Below are positions 1-6,411 of a DNA stretch of 6,411 nt, in pieces. This DNA is from Verrucomicrobiota bacterium. Its GTDB lineage: Bacteria; Verrucomicrobiota; Verrucomicrobiia; Limisphaerales; UBA1096. Under the pieces are notes generated by a model. It was not told the DNA's origin. It ran no database searches and saw only the letters and a program-made list of their open reading frames with translations. Location: the NCBI GenBank assembly GCA_015658765.1, contig DQOE01000036.1, forward strand, positions 1 to 6,411, given 5' to 3'. Each line of letters begins with the position of its first letter. Positions within the stretch are counted from its first letter, which is position 1. The translations under genes were made by a program, and so were the position numbers.

Positions 1-1986
1 AACGACCACTGGGCCTATCAGCGCCCCGGTCGACCGGAATTGCCGCGCTTGGCCAAGCCGGAACAGGCAGCCAACGCCGTGGATCACTTCATTCTCGATC
101 GCTTGGCCAAGCTTGGGATGGCACCGTCGCCCTTGGCCAAGCCCGGGCAACAGGCTCGCCGAGTGTTCCTCGACCTGGTCGGCCGTCCACCGCAACCGGG
201 CGAGGTCGATGATTTTCTCGCCAACCCGAACCGCCGTGAGTACGCGCGAATGGTCGATCGCCTGTTGGCCAGCCCGCAGTACGGTGAAAAATGGGCGCGG
301 CGCTGGCTCGACCTCGCGCGATACGCCGACTCGAACGGCTTCCAGGCCGACCAATTGCGCGACAGTTGGGCTTACCGCGACTGGGTGATTGATGCGTTCA
401 ATTCCGGGATGCCTTTCAACCAGTTTGCCATCGAGCAGTTGGCTGGCGACCTGTTGCCCGGTGCGACGATATCCCAAAAAATCGCCACAGGATTTCATCG
501 AACCCCGACATGCAATGTTGAGGCCGGCGTGCACCCGGAATCGAACCGTGTCAACCAGGTGATCGATCGCGTGAACACCACCGGCACGGTGTTTCTTGGC
601 ATGACGCTCGAGTGTGCGCAGTGTCATGATCACAAGTACGATCCGTTCTCGATGAGGGATTACTACCGGATGTTTGCTTTTTTCAACAACACGCCGCTCG
701 AGGTGAAACAGCAGGGCAACGGGGTGACGTGGAATTTTTACGGCCCAACGATAAACCTGCCAATGCGACCGGGGCAGGAGGCAAGGCGGGCTGAGTTGCA
801 GGAGAAGATCAACGAACTCAAAGCAGCAAAAGGGTCGAGCGAGACGTTGAAGAGGGAGATCTCTAAACTAAGTAAAGAGAAAGAGGCGATCAAGCCGGCC
901 TCCACCCTCGTGATGAAGGAAATAAGTGAGCCGCGTGATACGAAAATAATGTTGCGCGGTAACTACCTCACGCTTGGTGATTCAGTGGCTGTTGGCACGC
1001 CGACAGTGATGCATGCCTATGACAAAAAACTCCCGCCGAATCGACTGGGCTTTGCGAAGTGGCTGGTTGCTCCGGCCAATCCGCTGATGTCCCGCGTCAC
1101 GGTGAACCGCTGGTGGGCGGCGTTCATGGGACGAGGGATCGTGGCGACGCAGGAGGATTTTGGTGCCCAGGGTGAGGCACCGACCCATCAAGGGTTGCTC
1201 GACTGGCTGGCGGTTGAGTTCGTGGAGAGCGGTTGGTCGATGAAGCATATTCATAGATTGATCGTCACGAGTCGCATCTACCGGCAGTCGTCCAGGGTGA
1301 GCGGTGAACATCTGGAACAAGATCCGGCCAACCGTTACTTCGCGCGCTCGCCCCGGGTGCGGATGAGTGCGGAGATGGTTCGTGACTCGGCCCTGGCGGC
1401 GAGTGGCCTGCTGGCGCACCGGATGCACGGGCCACCGATTTATCCGCCGCAGCCCAATGGCATTTGGCGGCATGTCGGCCGCAACGCGCCGAAGTTCGTC
1501 GCCGCCAAGGACGAAAACCGTTTTCGGCGCGGGGTGTACGTGGTTTGGCGGCGGGGCGCGCCGTACGCTAGCTTCGTCAATTTCGACGCGCCGGATCGAG
1601 GTGCCTGCGTCGTGGCCCGGCCGCGCACCAACACGCCGCTACAGGCGCTGACGCTGTTGAACGACGAGGCCTACGTCGAGATGGCGATGGCGTTTGCGGG
1701 TCGCATCCTCGCCGAACCGGGCTTGGCCAACGACGAGCAGCGAATCGATTTTGCGTTCCGCGTGGCGCTTACCCGGCCGCCCAGCCCGGTGGAAGTTGCT
1801 TATTTGAATCAACTCTTGGCCAAGCGCGAAGCGGCGCTCGCCGCCGAGCCGAAAGCGGCTCGTCAACTAGTCTCGGGCGTGAAGAACTGGAGGATGCCGG
1901 CCGGTGTCGAGGCGGGCGACTTGGCGAAGTGGTTCACCGTGGCCAACGTCCTCCTGAACCTGGACGAGGCGATCACCAAGGGCTGA
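1..1986 (+). CDS. DUF1549/DUF1553 (PSCyt2/PSD1) planctomycete-type cytochrome-associated protein, 5' partial
   Basis: The frame is open from base 1, and the residues before the first possible start (HWAYQRPGRPELP) already match the family, so the true start lies upstream. 661 codons are present; full-length relatives are commonly near 1000 residues and carry an N-terminal PSCyt1 cytochrome-like domain, here outside the window. DUF1549 covers about window residues 25-235, with DRLLASPQYGEKWARRWLD (86-104) and a CAQCHDHKYDP motif at 205-215 containing a CxxCH. A charged coiled-coil-like linker follows (259-298). DUF1553 runs from about 345 to the end, with VNRWW (368-372), THQGLLDWLAVEFVESGW and NTPLQALTLLND (544-555), and the usual LNLDEAITKG-like tail. 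The family is typically encoded next to a DUF1501 protein, as here, and is thought to act outside the cytoplasm. Its biochemical role is not established, and heme binding at the single CxxCH is unproven. Family assignment is firm. Confidence 0.95.
   Translation, partial: NDHWAYQRPGRPELPRLAKPEQAANAVDHFILDRLAKLGMAPSPLAKPGQQARRVFLDLVGRPPQPGEVDDFLANPNRREYARMVDRLLASPQYGEKWARRWLDLARYADSNGFQADQLRDSWAYRDWVIDAFNSGMPFNQFAIEQLAGDLLPGATISQKIATGFHRTPTCNVEAGVHPESNRVNQVIDRVNTTGTVFLGMTLECAQCHDHKYDPFSMRDYYRMFAFFNNTPLEVKQQGNGVTWNFYGPTINLPMRPGQEARRAELQEKINELKAAKGSSETLKREISKLSKEKEAIKPASTLVMKEISEPRDTKIMLRGNYLTLGDSVAVGTPTVMHAYDKKLPPNRLGFAKWLVAPANPLMSRVTVNRWWAAFMGRGIVATQEDFGAQGEAPTHQGLLDWLAVEFVESGWSMKHIHRLIVTSRIYRQSSRVSGEHLEQDPANRYFARSPRVRMSAEMVRDSALAASGLLAHRMHGPPIYPPQPNGIWRHVGRNAPKFVAAKDENRFRRGVYVVWRRGAPYASFVNFDAPDRGACVVARPRTNTPLQALTLLNDEAYVEMAMAFAGRILAEPGLANDEQRIDFAFRVALTRPPSPVEVAYLNQLLAKREAALAAEPKAARQLVSGVKNWRMPAGVEAGDLAKWFTVANVLLNLDEAITKG
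47..58. repeat. CTTGGCCAAG palindrome, copy 1 (12-bp perfect)
   Basis: GCTTGGCCAAGC reads the same on both strands. It sits in the DUF1549/DUF1553 gene, where the core codes for Leu-Ala-Lys (codons TTG GCC AAG from 49). Confidence 0.7.
101..112. repeat. CTTGGCCAAG palindrome, copy 2 (12-bp perfect)
   Basis: GCTTGGCCAAGC again, coding for Leu-Ala-Lys in the same phase as copy 1. It overlaps a second 10-bp palindrome, CCAAGCTTGG at 107-116, so two dyads are interlocked here. Confidence 0.7.
132..141. repeat. CTTGGCCAAG palindrome, copy 3 (10-bp)
   Basis: Exact 10-mer, 30 bases after copy 2 and in the same codon phase (Leu-Ala-Lys). With copies 1 and 2 it makes three copies within 95 bases. 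Confidence 0.7.
1815..1824. repeat. CTTGGCCAAG palindrome, copy 4 (10-bp)
   Basis: Exact 10-mer near the 3' end of the DUF1549/DUF1553 gene, again coding Leu-Ala-Lys. A 9-base partial copy, CTTGGCCAA followed by C, lies about 90 bases earlier at 1722-1730 and is in the same phase. Confidence 0.7.
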
Positions 1987-1989
1987 CCT

Positions 1990-3435
1990 ATGACCCCTCT
2001 GCATCACCACTACCTGACCGAGTCCCGCCGGGAGTTTCTCAAGCACACCGGCGCCGGCATCGGTGCGCTTGGCTTGGCATCGGTGCTCAATGACCGGTTG
2101 TTCGCCGCCCCGGCTGCCGGAGGGCAGGGCGATCCGCCGGTTCCAGGGCAACCTCACTTTGCACCCCGCGCGAAGAACGTCATTTACATTCACCTGGTCG
2201 GCGGGCCGTCGCACCTGGAGTTGTTCGATTACAAGCCGGAGTTGGTGAAGCGCAGCGGCGAGAAGTGTCCGGATGACATGTTCAAGGGCAAACAGTTGGC
2301 GTTCATCCGCGAGCACCCGAAGTTGCTGGGCACGCGATTTAATTTTCATCGCCACGGACAGGGTGGCCTGGAGTTGTCGGAGCACCTGCCGCACTTGGGC
2401 TCCGTCGCCGATGAGTTGGCGATTGTGAAAACGGTGCGAACGGAGCAGTTCAACCACGCGCCGGCGCAGTTGTTTTTGCATACAGGCTTCGAGCGGTTCG
2501 GCCGGCCGGGAATTGGCTCCTGGGTGAGCTATGGCTTGGGCACGGGGAACCGCGATCTGCCGGGCTACGTCGTGATGATCACCGGCAGCGTGGCCGGCGC
2601 GGGCAATAGCCTGTGGGGGAGCGGTTTCCTGCCGACACTGCACCAGGGCGTCGAGTTCCGGAGCCAAGGCGACCCGGTCTTGTTTTTGTCCAACCCAAAA
2701 GGGATCACGTCGCAGGGCAGGCGAGACATCGTCGATGGGATTAATTTCCTCAACAAGACTGCGCTGGCAGACGTAGGCGACCCGGAGATTGCCACCCGCA
2801 TCGCACAGTATGAATTGGCGTACCGCATGCAAAGCAGTGTGCCGGGGTTAATGGATATTAAGCGGGAAACCTCTGCGACATTAGAGGCTTACGGTGCCAA
2901 ACCGGGCGCAACGAGTCTGGCGAACAACTGCCTGCTGGCGAGGAGACTGGTCGAGAAGGGGGTGCGTTTTGTGCAATTGTTTGACCAAGGATGGGATCAC
3001 CACAGCGGTATTTTTGGTAGCATCCCAAAAAAGGCGCGACAGTTGGATCGGCCGGTGGCTGCGCTGATCGGTGACTTGAGAGAGCGCGGGTTGTTGGATG
3101 AAACACTGATCGTGATTGGTGCGGAGTTTGGCCGTACGCCGATGTTGCAGGGCAAAAGCAACGGAGGCACTGCGAACAACGTGGGGCGGGACCATCACAA
3201 GGAGGCGTACTCGATGATTCTTGCAGGCGGCGGAGTGAAGGGTGGCATCAGTCATGGCCGGACGGATGAATTCGGATATCGACCGGTCGAGAACCCGGTT
3301 CACATTCACGACCTGAACGCCACCATCCTGCATCTGCTTGGCTTGAACCACGAGCAGTTGACCTATAAAGTTCAGGGCCGTCACTTCCGCCTGACCGATG
3401 TTCATGGCGAAGTCGTGAAGGGCATTTTGGCTTAA
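1990..3435 (+). CDS. DUF1501 family protein, Tat-exported (first copy)
   Basis: A complete 481-residue protein, the usual size for DUF1501 (PF07394), a family with the alkaline phosphatase/sulfatase fold. The N-terminus has a twin-arginine signal, SRREFLK with R13-R14, followed by a hydrophobic [13 protein letters not shown] stretch and a likely cleavage near Ala-Ala-Pro-Ala, so export is folded via Tat. Family landmarks are GGPSH (71-75), [15 protein letters not shown] (335-340), EFGRTP (379-384), GRDHH (399-403) and [12 protein letters not shown] near the end. The Asp and His residues in these motifs are candidate metal ligands by analogy with the fold. The start is supported by AAGGG at 1978-1982, 7 bases before the ATG. 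The gene begins 3 bases after the DUF1549/DUF1553 stop, so the two are surely co-transcribed and probably partners. The substrate is unknown; sulfatase or phosphatase activity is only inferred from the fold. Confidence 0.95.
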   Translation: MTPLHHHYLTESRREFLKHTGAGIGALGLASVLNDRLFAAPAAGGQGDPPVPGQPHFAPRAKNVIYIHLVGGPSHLELFDYKPELVKRSGEKCPDDMFKGKQLAFIREHPKLLGTRFNFHRHGQGGLELSEHLPHLGSVADELAIVKTVRTEQFNHAPAQLFLHTGFERFGRPGIGSWVSYGLGTGNRDLPGYVVMITGSVAGAGNSLWGSGFLPTLHQGVEFRSQGDPVLFLSNPKGITSQGRRDIVDGINFLNKTALADVGDPEIATRIAQYELAYRMQSSVPGLMDIKRETSATLEAYGAKPGATSLANNCLLARRLVEKGVRFVQLFDQGWDHHSGIFGSIPKKARQLDRPVAALIGDLRERGLLDETLIVIGAEFGRTPMLQGKSNGGTANNVGRDHHKEAYSMILAGGGVKGGISHGRTDEFGYRPVENPVHIHDLNATILHLLGLNHEQLTYKVQGRHFRLTDVHGEVVKGILA

Positions 3436-3447
3436 ACACTTTATTTG

Positions 3448-4263
3448 ATGAAATCCTTTCTGACAAAAGCGGCGCTGGCTTGCGTCCTGATGCCTTGTCA
3501 GGGTGTAGTGGCGGTTGACGTGGAGATCATTGCCCATCGGGGCGCGTCACACGATGCGCCGGAGAACACGCTCGAGTCGGTCAAGCTCGGCTGGGAGCAG
3601 GGCGCCGACGCCGTCGAAATTGATGTGTACCTGTCCAAGGACGGTTACATCGTGGTGCATCACGACGGCACCACCAAGAAGCTCGCGGGAGTGGACCGCA
3701 ACGTTGTCGACCAGACACTGGCCGAGTTGCAGCAACTCGACGTCGGCGCATGGAAGGGCGACAAGTGGAAGGGCGTGCGCATCCCGAAACTCGCCGACGT
3801 GCTGGCGACCATCCCGGAGGGACGCCGGCTGTTCGTTGAGGTGAAGTGTGGGCCGGAGATCGTCCCAGACTTGGCTAAGGCGTTCAGGCGTTCCGGCAAG
3901 AAACCGAAGCAGTTGGTGGTGATTTCTTTCAACTACGAAGTGGTGAAGCAGGCCAAGGCCAGGCTGCCAAAGATCGAGTGCTTTTACCTTTCCAGTTTTA
4001 AAGTGGACGAAGAAACCGGCGAGCAAACGCCCAGCGCGGAGAAGTTGATCGACTTGGCCAGGGCGGCCAAGCTCGAGGGCATCAATGTCAGCTACAAGGG
4101 GCTTGGAGACAGGGCGTTCCTCGACAAGGTCAAGGCCGCCGGGCTGGAGTTGTTCACGTGGACAGTGAACTCGCCGGACGTGGCCAGTCGCCTGGCCAAG
4201 CTCGGCATCAACGGCATCACCACCGACCGGCCGGCCTGGCTGCGGCGTGAACTCAGCAAGTAA
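3448..4263 (+). CDS. Secreted glycerophosphodiester phosphodiesterase (GDPD)
   Basis: A 271-residue GDPD-family TIM-barrel enzyme. Members hydrolyse glycerophosphodiesters, the deacylated phospholipid headgroups, to glycerol-3-phosphate and an alcohol, usually with a divalent metal. Catalytic signatures, numbered from the ATG: HRG (H30-R31) and PENT (38-41), EID (E57, D59), DGYIVVHHD with H72 as the likely second catalytic His, and FVEVK with E131 and K133. The end has the typical TWTVN and TTDRP elements. Residues 1-22 form a Sec-type signal peptide (Lys start, hydrophobic core, VVA before the mature chain). Cys17 follows Pro, so it is not a convincing lipobox. The ATG at 3448 is preferred over the adjacent TTG at 3445; no Shine-Dalgarno sequence is visible in the 12-base gap after the DUF1501 gene, suggesting translation coupled to the upstream gene. 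The family call is strong; the exact diester substrate is not deducible. Confidence 0.95.
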   Translation: MKSFLTKAALACVLMPCQGVVAVDVEIIAHRGASHDAPENTLESVKLGWEQGADAVEIDVYLSKDGYIVVHHDGTTKKLAGVDRNVVDQTLAELQQLDVGAWKGDKWKGVRIPKLADVLATIPEGRRLFVEVKCGPEIVPDLAKAFRRSGKKPKQLVVISFNYEVVKQAKARLPKIECFYLSSFKVDEETGEQTPSAEKLIDLARAAKLEGINVSYKGLGDRAFLDKVKAAGLELFTWTVNSPDVASRLAKLGINGITTDRPAWLRRELSK

Positions 4264-4282
4264 CCTGGTTTTAGTTGGTAAC

Positions 4283-4292
4283 CTTGGCCAAG
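4283..4292. repeat. CTTGGCCAAG palindrome, copy 5 (intergenic)
   Basis: Exact 10-mer in the 55-base gap between the GDPD stop and the barrel ATG, so protein coding does not explain it unless the barrel gene starts at the unlikely upstream GTG. No promoter or terminator is convincing in this gap. Confidence 0.7.
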
Positions 4293-4318
4293 CGTTGTGC
4301 GTACATAGCCGATTGAGG

Positions 4319-5482
4319 ATGGCTGATTTTCTACTGCGGTTTTTATTTATGGGGATGCTGTGTGCCTGGCCAAGGGTCGTTGCGCAGGATACCGACCTGG
4401 AGTTTTCGGATTACGACAAGGAGATTGCCGCCATCGAGAAGGAGTTGATGGAGGAACTTTCCGTGTGGGATTACAGCACCGACCTCCGGCTTGGCGGCGG
4501 CTACAAGGAGAACGTCACCCTGTCGGCCTTCGCCGAGGAATCGAGCCCCTTCACCTCAATCGGTTTCGACTTTATGGCGATCCGGATTCCGCTCGCCGAA
4601 GACGGTGTGGAGGTCACGATGTTCGGCGCGCTGGATGACCGCCGCTATCTCGACACCGAGAGTGTGGATTCGGAACAGACCGGCCTTCTCAATGTCAGCC
4701 TCGAAAAGAGTCTGTCCCCGCACTGGCAACTCAAGACCGACATCCGCATCATTTACATCGACGAAATATTTGACGCGTCGTTGACCGAGGACGACATCGG
4801 GACGGTGCAGGTGGTTGGCAAACAAATCAGCCTCGAACCGGCGCTGCGCCGGAGTCTGCCGGCGAACTTTTGGGCTGAGGCCAAGGCGGAAGTCACGCGC
4901 CAATATTTCGCCGAGCCGCTGGACGACCATCTGGAAATCGGTGGCCGAATATCGCTCGGGGTGGACTACGGATTTCAGTCCGAGCTGCTCCTTTACGTGG
5001 AGACGTTGCGGCGCGATTACGACACGCGCAGCCAGCGGGATGAGATCGGTTTTTACATGCCGGACACCGACCTCAGCTATGACCGCCCGGAGCGGGGCGT
5101 CGAGTGGGCGCATTACTGGAACAGCAGCCGGCGACTGCGCATGCGCACGCGCTTCTCGATTCTCGAGAACGAGGACAGCGGTTCCGGGTATTTTGATTAT
5201 CGCCGCGAACGCATTTCACACAATTGGCGCTATCGCGGTGAGTCGTGGAGCGTCTCGGCAACTGTGCGCAAGGCCACCTACGAGTACGACCTCCAGCGTT
5301 CCGCCGATTTGTTCAACCTCCGCCAGCGCGCCGACCTGTCGTGGGACGTCTCGGTCGGTTACGAGTACAACGACCACTTGACGTTCCAGCTTGGTTTCGA
5401 GCAGGAGAGCATCAACTCCAACGTCCCGCAGGACGAGTACCGCTACCGCATTTACACCGCCGGGATCGACTGGGAGTTTTGA
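4319..5482 (+). CDS. Putative outer-membrane beta-barrel protein, unrecognised family
   Basis: 387 residues from the ATG at 4319. Residues 1-22 are a good Sec signal (Arg7, hydrophobic core, then RVVA before Gln23). A short acidic helical stretch follows (about 26-48, EIAAIEKELMEEL). The rest alternates hydrophobic and polar residues in segments of 10-16, separated by charged turns; by eye about 16 candidate strands can be drawn, for example VEVTMFGALDDRRYL, HWQLKTDIRIIYID, QSELLLYVETLRRDY and LTFQLGFEQESI. The last residue is Phe in WEF, the classic C-terminal signal for BAM-dependent insertion. Aromatic residues are frequent, as in barrel girdles. The frame also opens at a GTG (4247) that overlaps the GDPD gene and would bury the signal peptide, so 4319 is chosen, although the GAGG at 4315-4318 abuts the ATG and is too close to be a good ribosome site. 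I do not recognise the family; a porin-like or adhesin-like role is possible. Confidence 0.85.
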   Translation: MADFLLRFLFMGMLCAWPRVVAQDTDLEFSDYDKEIAAIEKELMEELSVWDYSTDLRLGGGYKENVTLSAFAEESSPFTSIGFDFMAIRIPLAEDGVEVTMFGALDDRRYLDTESVDSEQTGLLNVSLEKSLSPHWQLKTDIRIIYIDEIFDASLTEDDIGTVQVVGKQISLEPALRRSLPANFWAEAKAEVTRQYFAEPLDDHLEIGGRISLGVDYGFQSELLLYVETLRRDYDTRSQRDEIGFYMPDTDLSYDRPERGVEWAHYWNSSRRLRMRTRFSILENEDSGSGYFDYRRERISHNWRYRGESWSVSATVRKATYEYDLQRSADLFNLRQRADLSWDVSVGYEYNDHLTFQLGFEQESINSNVPQDEYRYRIYTAGIDWEF

Positions 5483-5507
5483 GGCTGGCCGGTCGTCCGT
5501 GCTGGAG

Positions 5508-5521
5508 CGCTTGGCCAAGCG
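5508..5521. repeat. CTTGGCCAAG palindrome, copy 6 (14-bp perfect, intergenic)
   Basis: CGCTTGGCCAAGCG is the longest perfect form in the window, 25 bases after the barrel stop and in the gap before the second DUF1501 gene. As RNA it could fold only into a 5-bp stem with a GGCC loop, and no T run follows, so it is a poor intrinsic terminator. A duplex-DNA signal such as a protein or methylation site fits better. Confidence 0.7.
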
Positions 5522-5527
5522 GGGCTG

Positions 5528-5556
5528 TTGCAAACTTCTGAATAGAGCGGTAACTT
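5528..5556 (+). promoter_or_regulatory. Candidate weak sigma70-like promoter before second DUF1501 gene
   Basis: TTGCAA (5528-5533) and TAACTT (5551-5556) are separated by 17 bases, matching the -35 and -10 consensus at 4 of 6 and 3 of 6 positions. The -10 ends 19 bases before the ATG at 5576. Such matches arise easily by chance, and the sigma preferences of this organism are unknown. Confidence 0.25.
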
Positions 5557-5575
5557 TCGGCGTACCGATAAGGCG

Positions 5576-6411
5576 ATGCAGCATCACGGGCCAAGCTTGA
5601 GTGATCATTTTTTTACGCGGCGCGAGTTCCTTTCCCGCTGCGGCATCGGCATGGGCGGCCTGGCGCTTGGCTCGATGCTGCCCAACGCCGCCAGCGCGGC
5701 TGCCTCGTCGTCGCTCTCGGTCAAGGGGGCGCATTTCACGCCCAAGGCCAAGCGGGTCATCCACATTTTTCTCAACGGCGGGCCGTCGCATGTCGATACG
5801 TTCGACCCGAAGCCTTCGCTGCAAAAATACGCCGGCAAGCTGCTCCCGATGAGTAACCTGCGGACGGAGCGCAAAACCGGCGCGGCGTTTCCGTGCCCGT
5901 ACAAATTCAAGCGGCACGGCCAAAGCGGCACGGAGGTCAGCGAAATCTTCCCGCATACGGCGAAGTGCGTCGACGATATTGCGGTGATCCGCTCGATGCA
6001 CGCCGACGTGCCCAACCACGAGCCGTCGCTCATGCTGATGAACTGTGGCGAGGCGAGGCTCATCCGACCAAGCGTGGGCTCGTGGGTGACGTACGGGCTC
6101 GGCAGCGAGAATCAGAATCTGCCCGGCTTCATCGTCATGTGTCCAGGCGGCTACCCGATTCAGGAGTCGCAAAACTGGCAGTCCGGTTTTCTCCCCGGCA
6201 TTTACCAGGGCACGCACATCGACACGCGCCACACGGCGGTCGAAAAACTGATCGAGCACATCAAGAATCGCGGACTCTCCCTCGCCGAGCAGCGGCGGCA
6301 ACTCGATTTCATCCAGACGCTCAATCGCCGGCATGCGGCCAGGCGACAGAAGGACGCGCAACTCGAGGCGCGCATCCAGTCGTTCGAGTTGGCGTACCGG
6401 ATGCAGATGGA
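5576..6411 (+). CDS. DUF1501 family protein, Tat-exported (second copy), 3' partial
   Basis: 278 codons are present before the window ends; a full-length relative would need roughly 170-220 more. The ATG at 5576 is the only ATG/GTG/TTG start between an in-frame TAG (5543-5545) and the signal region, apart from a TTG at 5597. It gives a Tat signal, TRREFL with R15-R16, a glycine-rich GIGMGGLALGSML core and a likely cleavage after NAASA. The mature part has HFTPKAKRVIHIFLNGGPSH (GGPSH at 68-72), KFKRHGQSGTEVSEIFPH, GSWVTYGLG and FELAYRMQ, the last shared with the upstream DUF1501 protein. The two copies are clearly diverged paralogs rather than a recent duplication. The active-site half with the EFGRTP-like motif is beyond the edge. 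No DUF1549/DUF1553 gene lies directly upstream; the barrel gene does, 93 bases away. AAGG at 5570-5573 is only 2 bases from the ATG, so the ribosome site is weak. Confidence 0.95.
   Translation, partial: MQHHGPSLSDHFFTRREFLSRCGIGMGGLALGSMLPNAASAAASSSLSVKGAHFTPKAKRVIHIFLNGGPSHVDTFDPKPSLQKYAGKLLPMSNLRTERKTGAAFPCPYKFKRHGQSGTEVSEIFPHTAKCVDDIAVIRSMHADVPNHEPSLMLMNCGEARLIRPSVGSWVTYGLGSENQNLPGFIVMCPGGYPIQESQNWQSGFLPGIYQGTHIDTRHTAVEKLIEHIKNRGLSLAEQRRQLDFIQTLNRRHAARRQKDAQLEARIQSFELAYRMQM

Noticed and set aside
613..627. CxxCH as proof of a c-type cytochrome
   Set aside because: The motif is a conserved part of DUF1549 (CAQCHDHK), but one CxxCH inside this domain does not prove covalent heme. The better cytochrome-like domain would be N-terminal, outside the window.
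1867..2832. 321-codon open frame on the - strand
   Set aside because: It is antisense to the DUF1549/1553 end and the first DUF1501 gene, with no family-like motifs. The sense strand explains the region fully.
3448..3498. Lipoprotein signal in the GDPD protein (Cys17)
   Set aside because: The residues before Cys are Leu-Met-Pro; Pro at -1 does not fit a lipobox, and a signal peptidase I site (VVA) lies just after.
2881..3537. 218-codon open frame on the - strand
   Set aside because: It overlaps the conserved active-site half of DUF1501 and the GDPD start, with no domain features of its own.
4247..4318. GTG start giving a longer barrel protein that overlaps the GDPD gene
   Set aside because: It would put 24 polar or mixed residues before an otherwise clean signal peptide. 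The ATG at 4319 gives a standard N-terminus.
4264..4318. Promoter in the gap before the barrel gene (TTGGTA at 4275, TACATA at 4302)
   Set aside because: The spacer is 21 bases, outside the usual 16-19, and the -35 match is poor. Read-through from the GDPD gene is simpler.
5483..5535. Intrinsic terminator after the barrel gene
   Set aside because: The 14-bp palindrome gives only a 5-bp stem and is followed by GGGCTGTTGC, not a T run.
5216..6361. 381-codon open frame on the - strand
   Set aside because: It lies wholly opposite the end of the barrel gene and the second DUF1501 gene, both well supported. Its translation is Arg/Ala/Val-rich with no recognisable motif, typical of an antisense shadow in GC-rich DNA.

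Overview
The window holds five genes, all on the + strand and tightly packed. The first is cut by the left edge and the last by the right edge. DNA is roughly 60% GC by eye. The pairing of a DUF1549/DUF1553 'planctomycete-type cytochrome' protein with a Tat-exported DUF1501 protein is a hallmark of the PVC group, where these families occur in large paralogous sets. This points to a planctomycete or verrucomicrobium, with Verrucomicrobiota slightly favoured by impression only. No rRNA or other marker is present to settle it.

Layout: (1) 1-1986, the C-terminal two thirds or so of a DUF1549/DUF1553 protein. (2) 1990-3435, a complete DUF1501 protein with a twin-arginine signal, 3 bases after gene 1. 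(3) 3448-4263, a secreted glycerophosphodiester phosphodiesterase (GDPD), 12 bases after gene 2. (4) 4319-5482, an unrecognised protein that looks like an outer-membrane beta-barrel: signal peptide, many amphipathic strands, C-terminal Phe. (5) 5576-6411, the first 278 codons of a second DUF1501 protein with its own Tat signal. Genes 1-3 look like one transcript. Gene 4 probably continues it. Gene 5 may have its own weak promoter in the 93-base gap before it.

Every complete gene start in the window encodes an export signal (two Tat, two Sec), so the cluster works outside the cytoplasm: two alkaline-phosphatase-fold proteins, a phosphodiesterase and an outer-membrane barrel. The substrate and the joint function cannot be read from the sequence.

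The most unusual signal is not a gene. The 10-bp palindrome CTTGGCCAAG occurs six times exactly, against far less than one expected by chance. Four copies lie in gene 1, always in the same reading phase (Leu-Ala-Lys), and one lies in each of the two gaps flanking the barrel gene. The gap copy at 5508-5521 is a perfect 14-bp palindrome. This resembles a highly iterated palindrome such as HIP1 of cyanobacteria.
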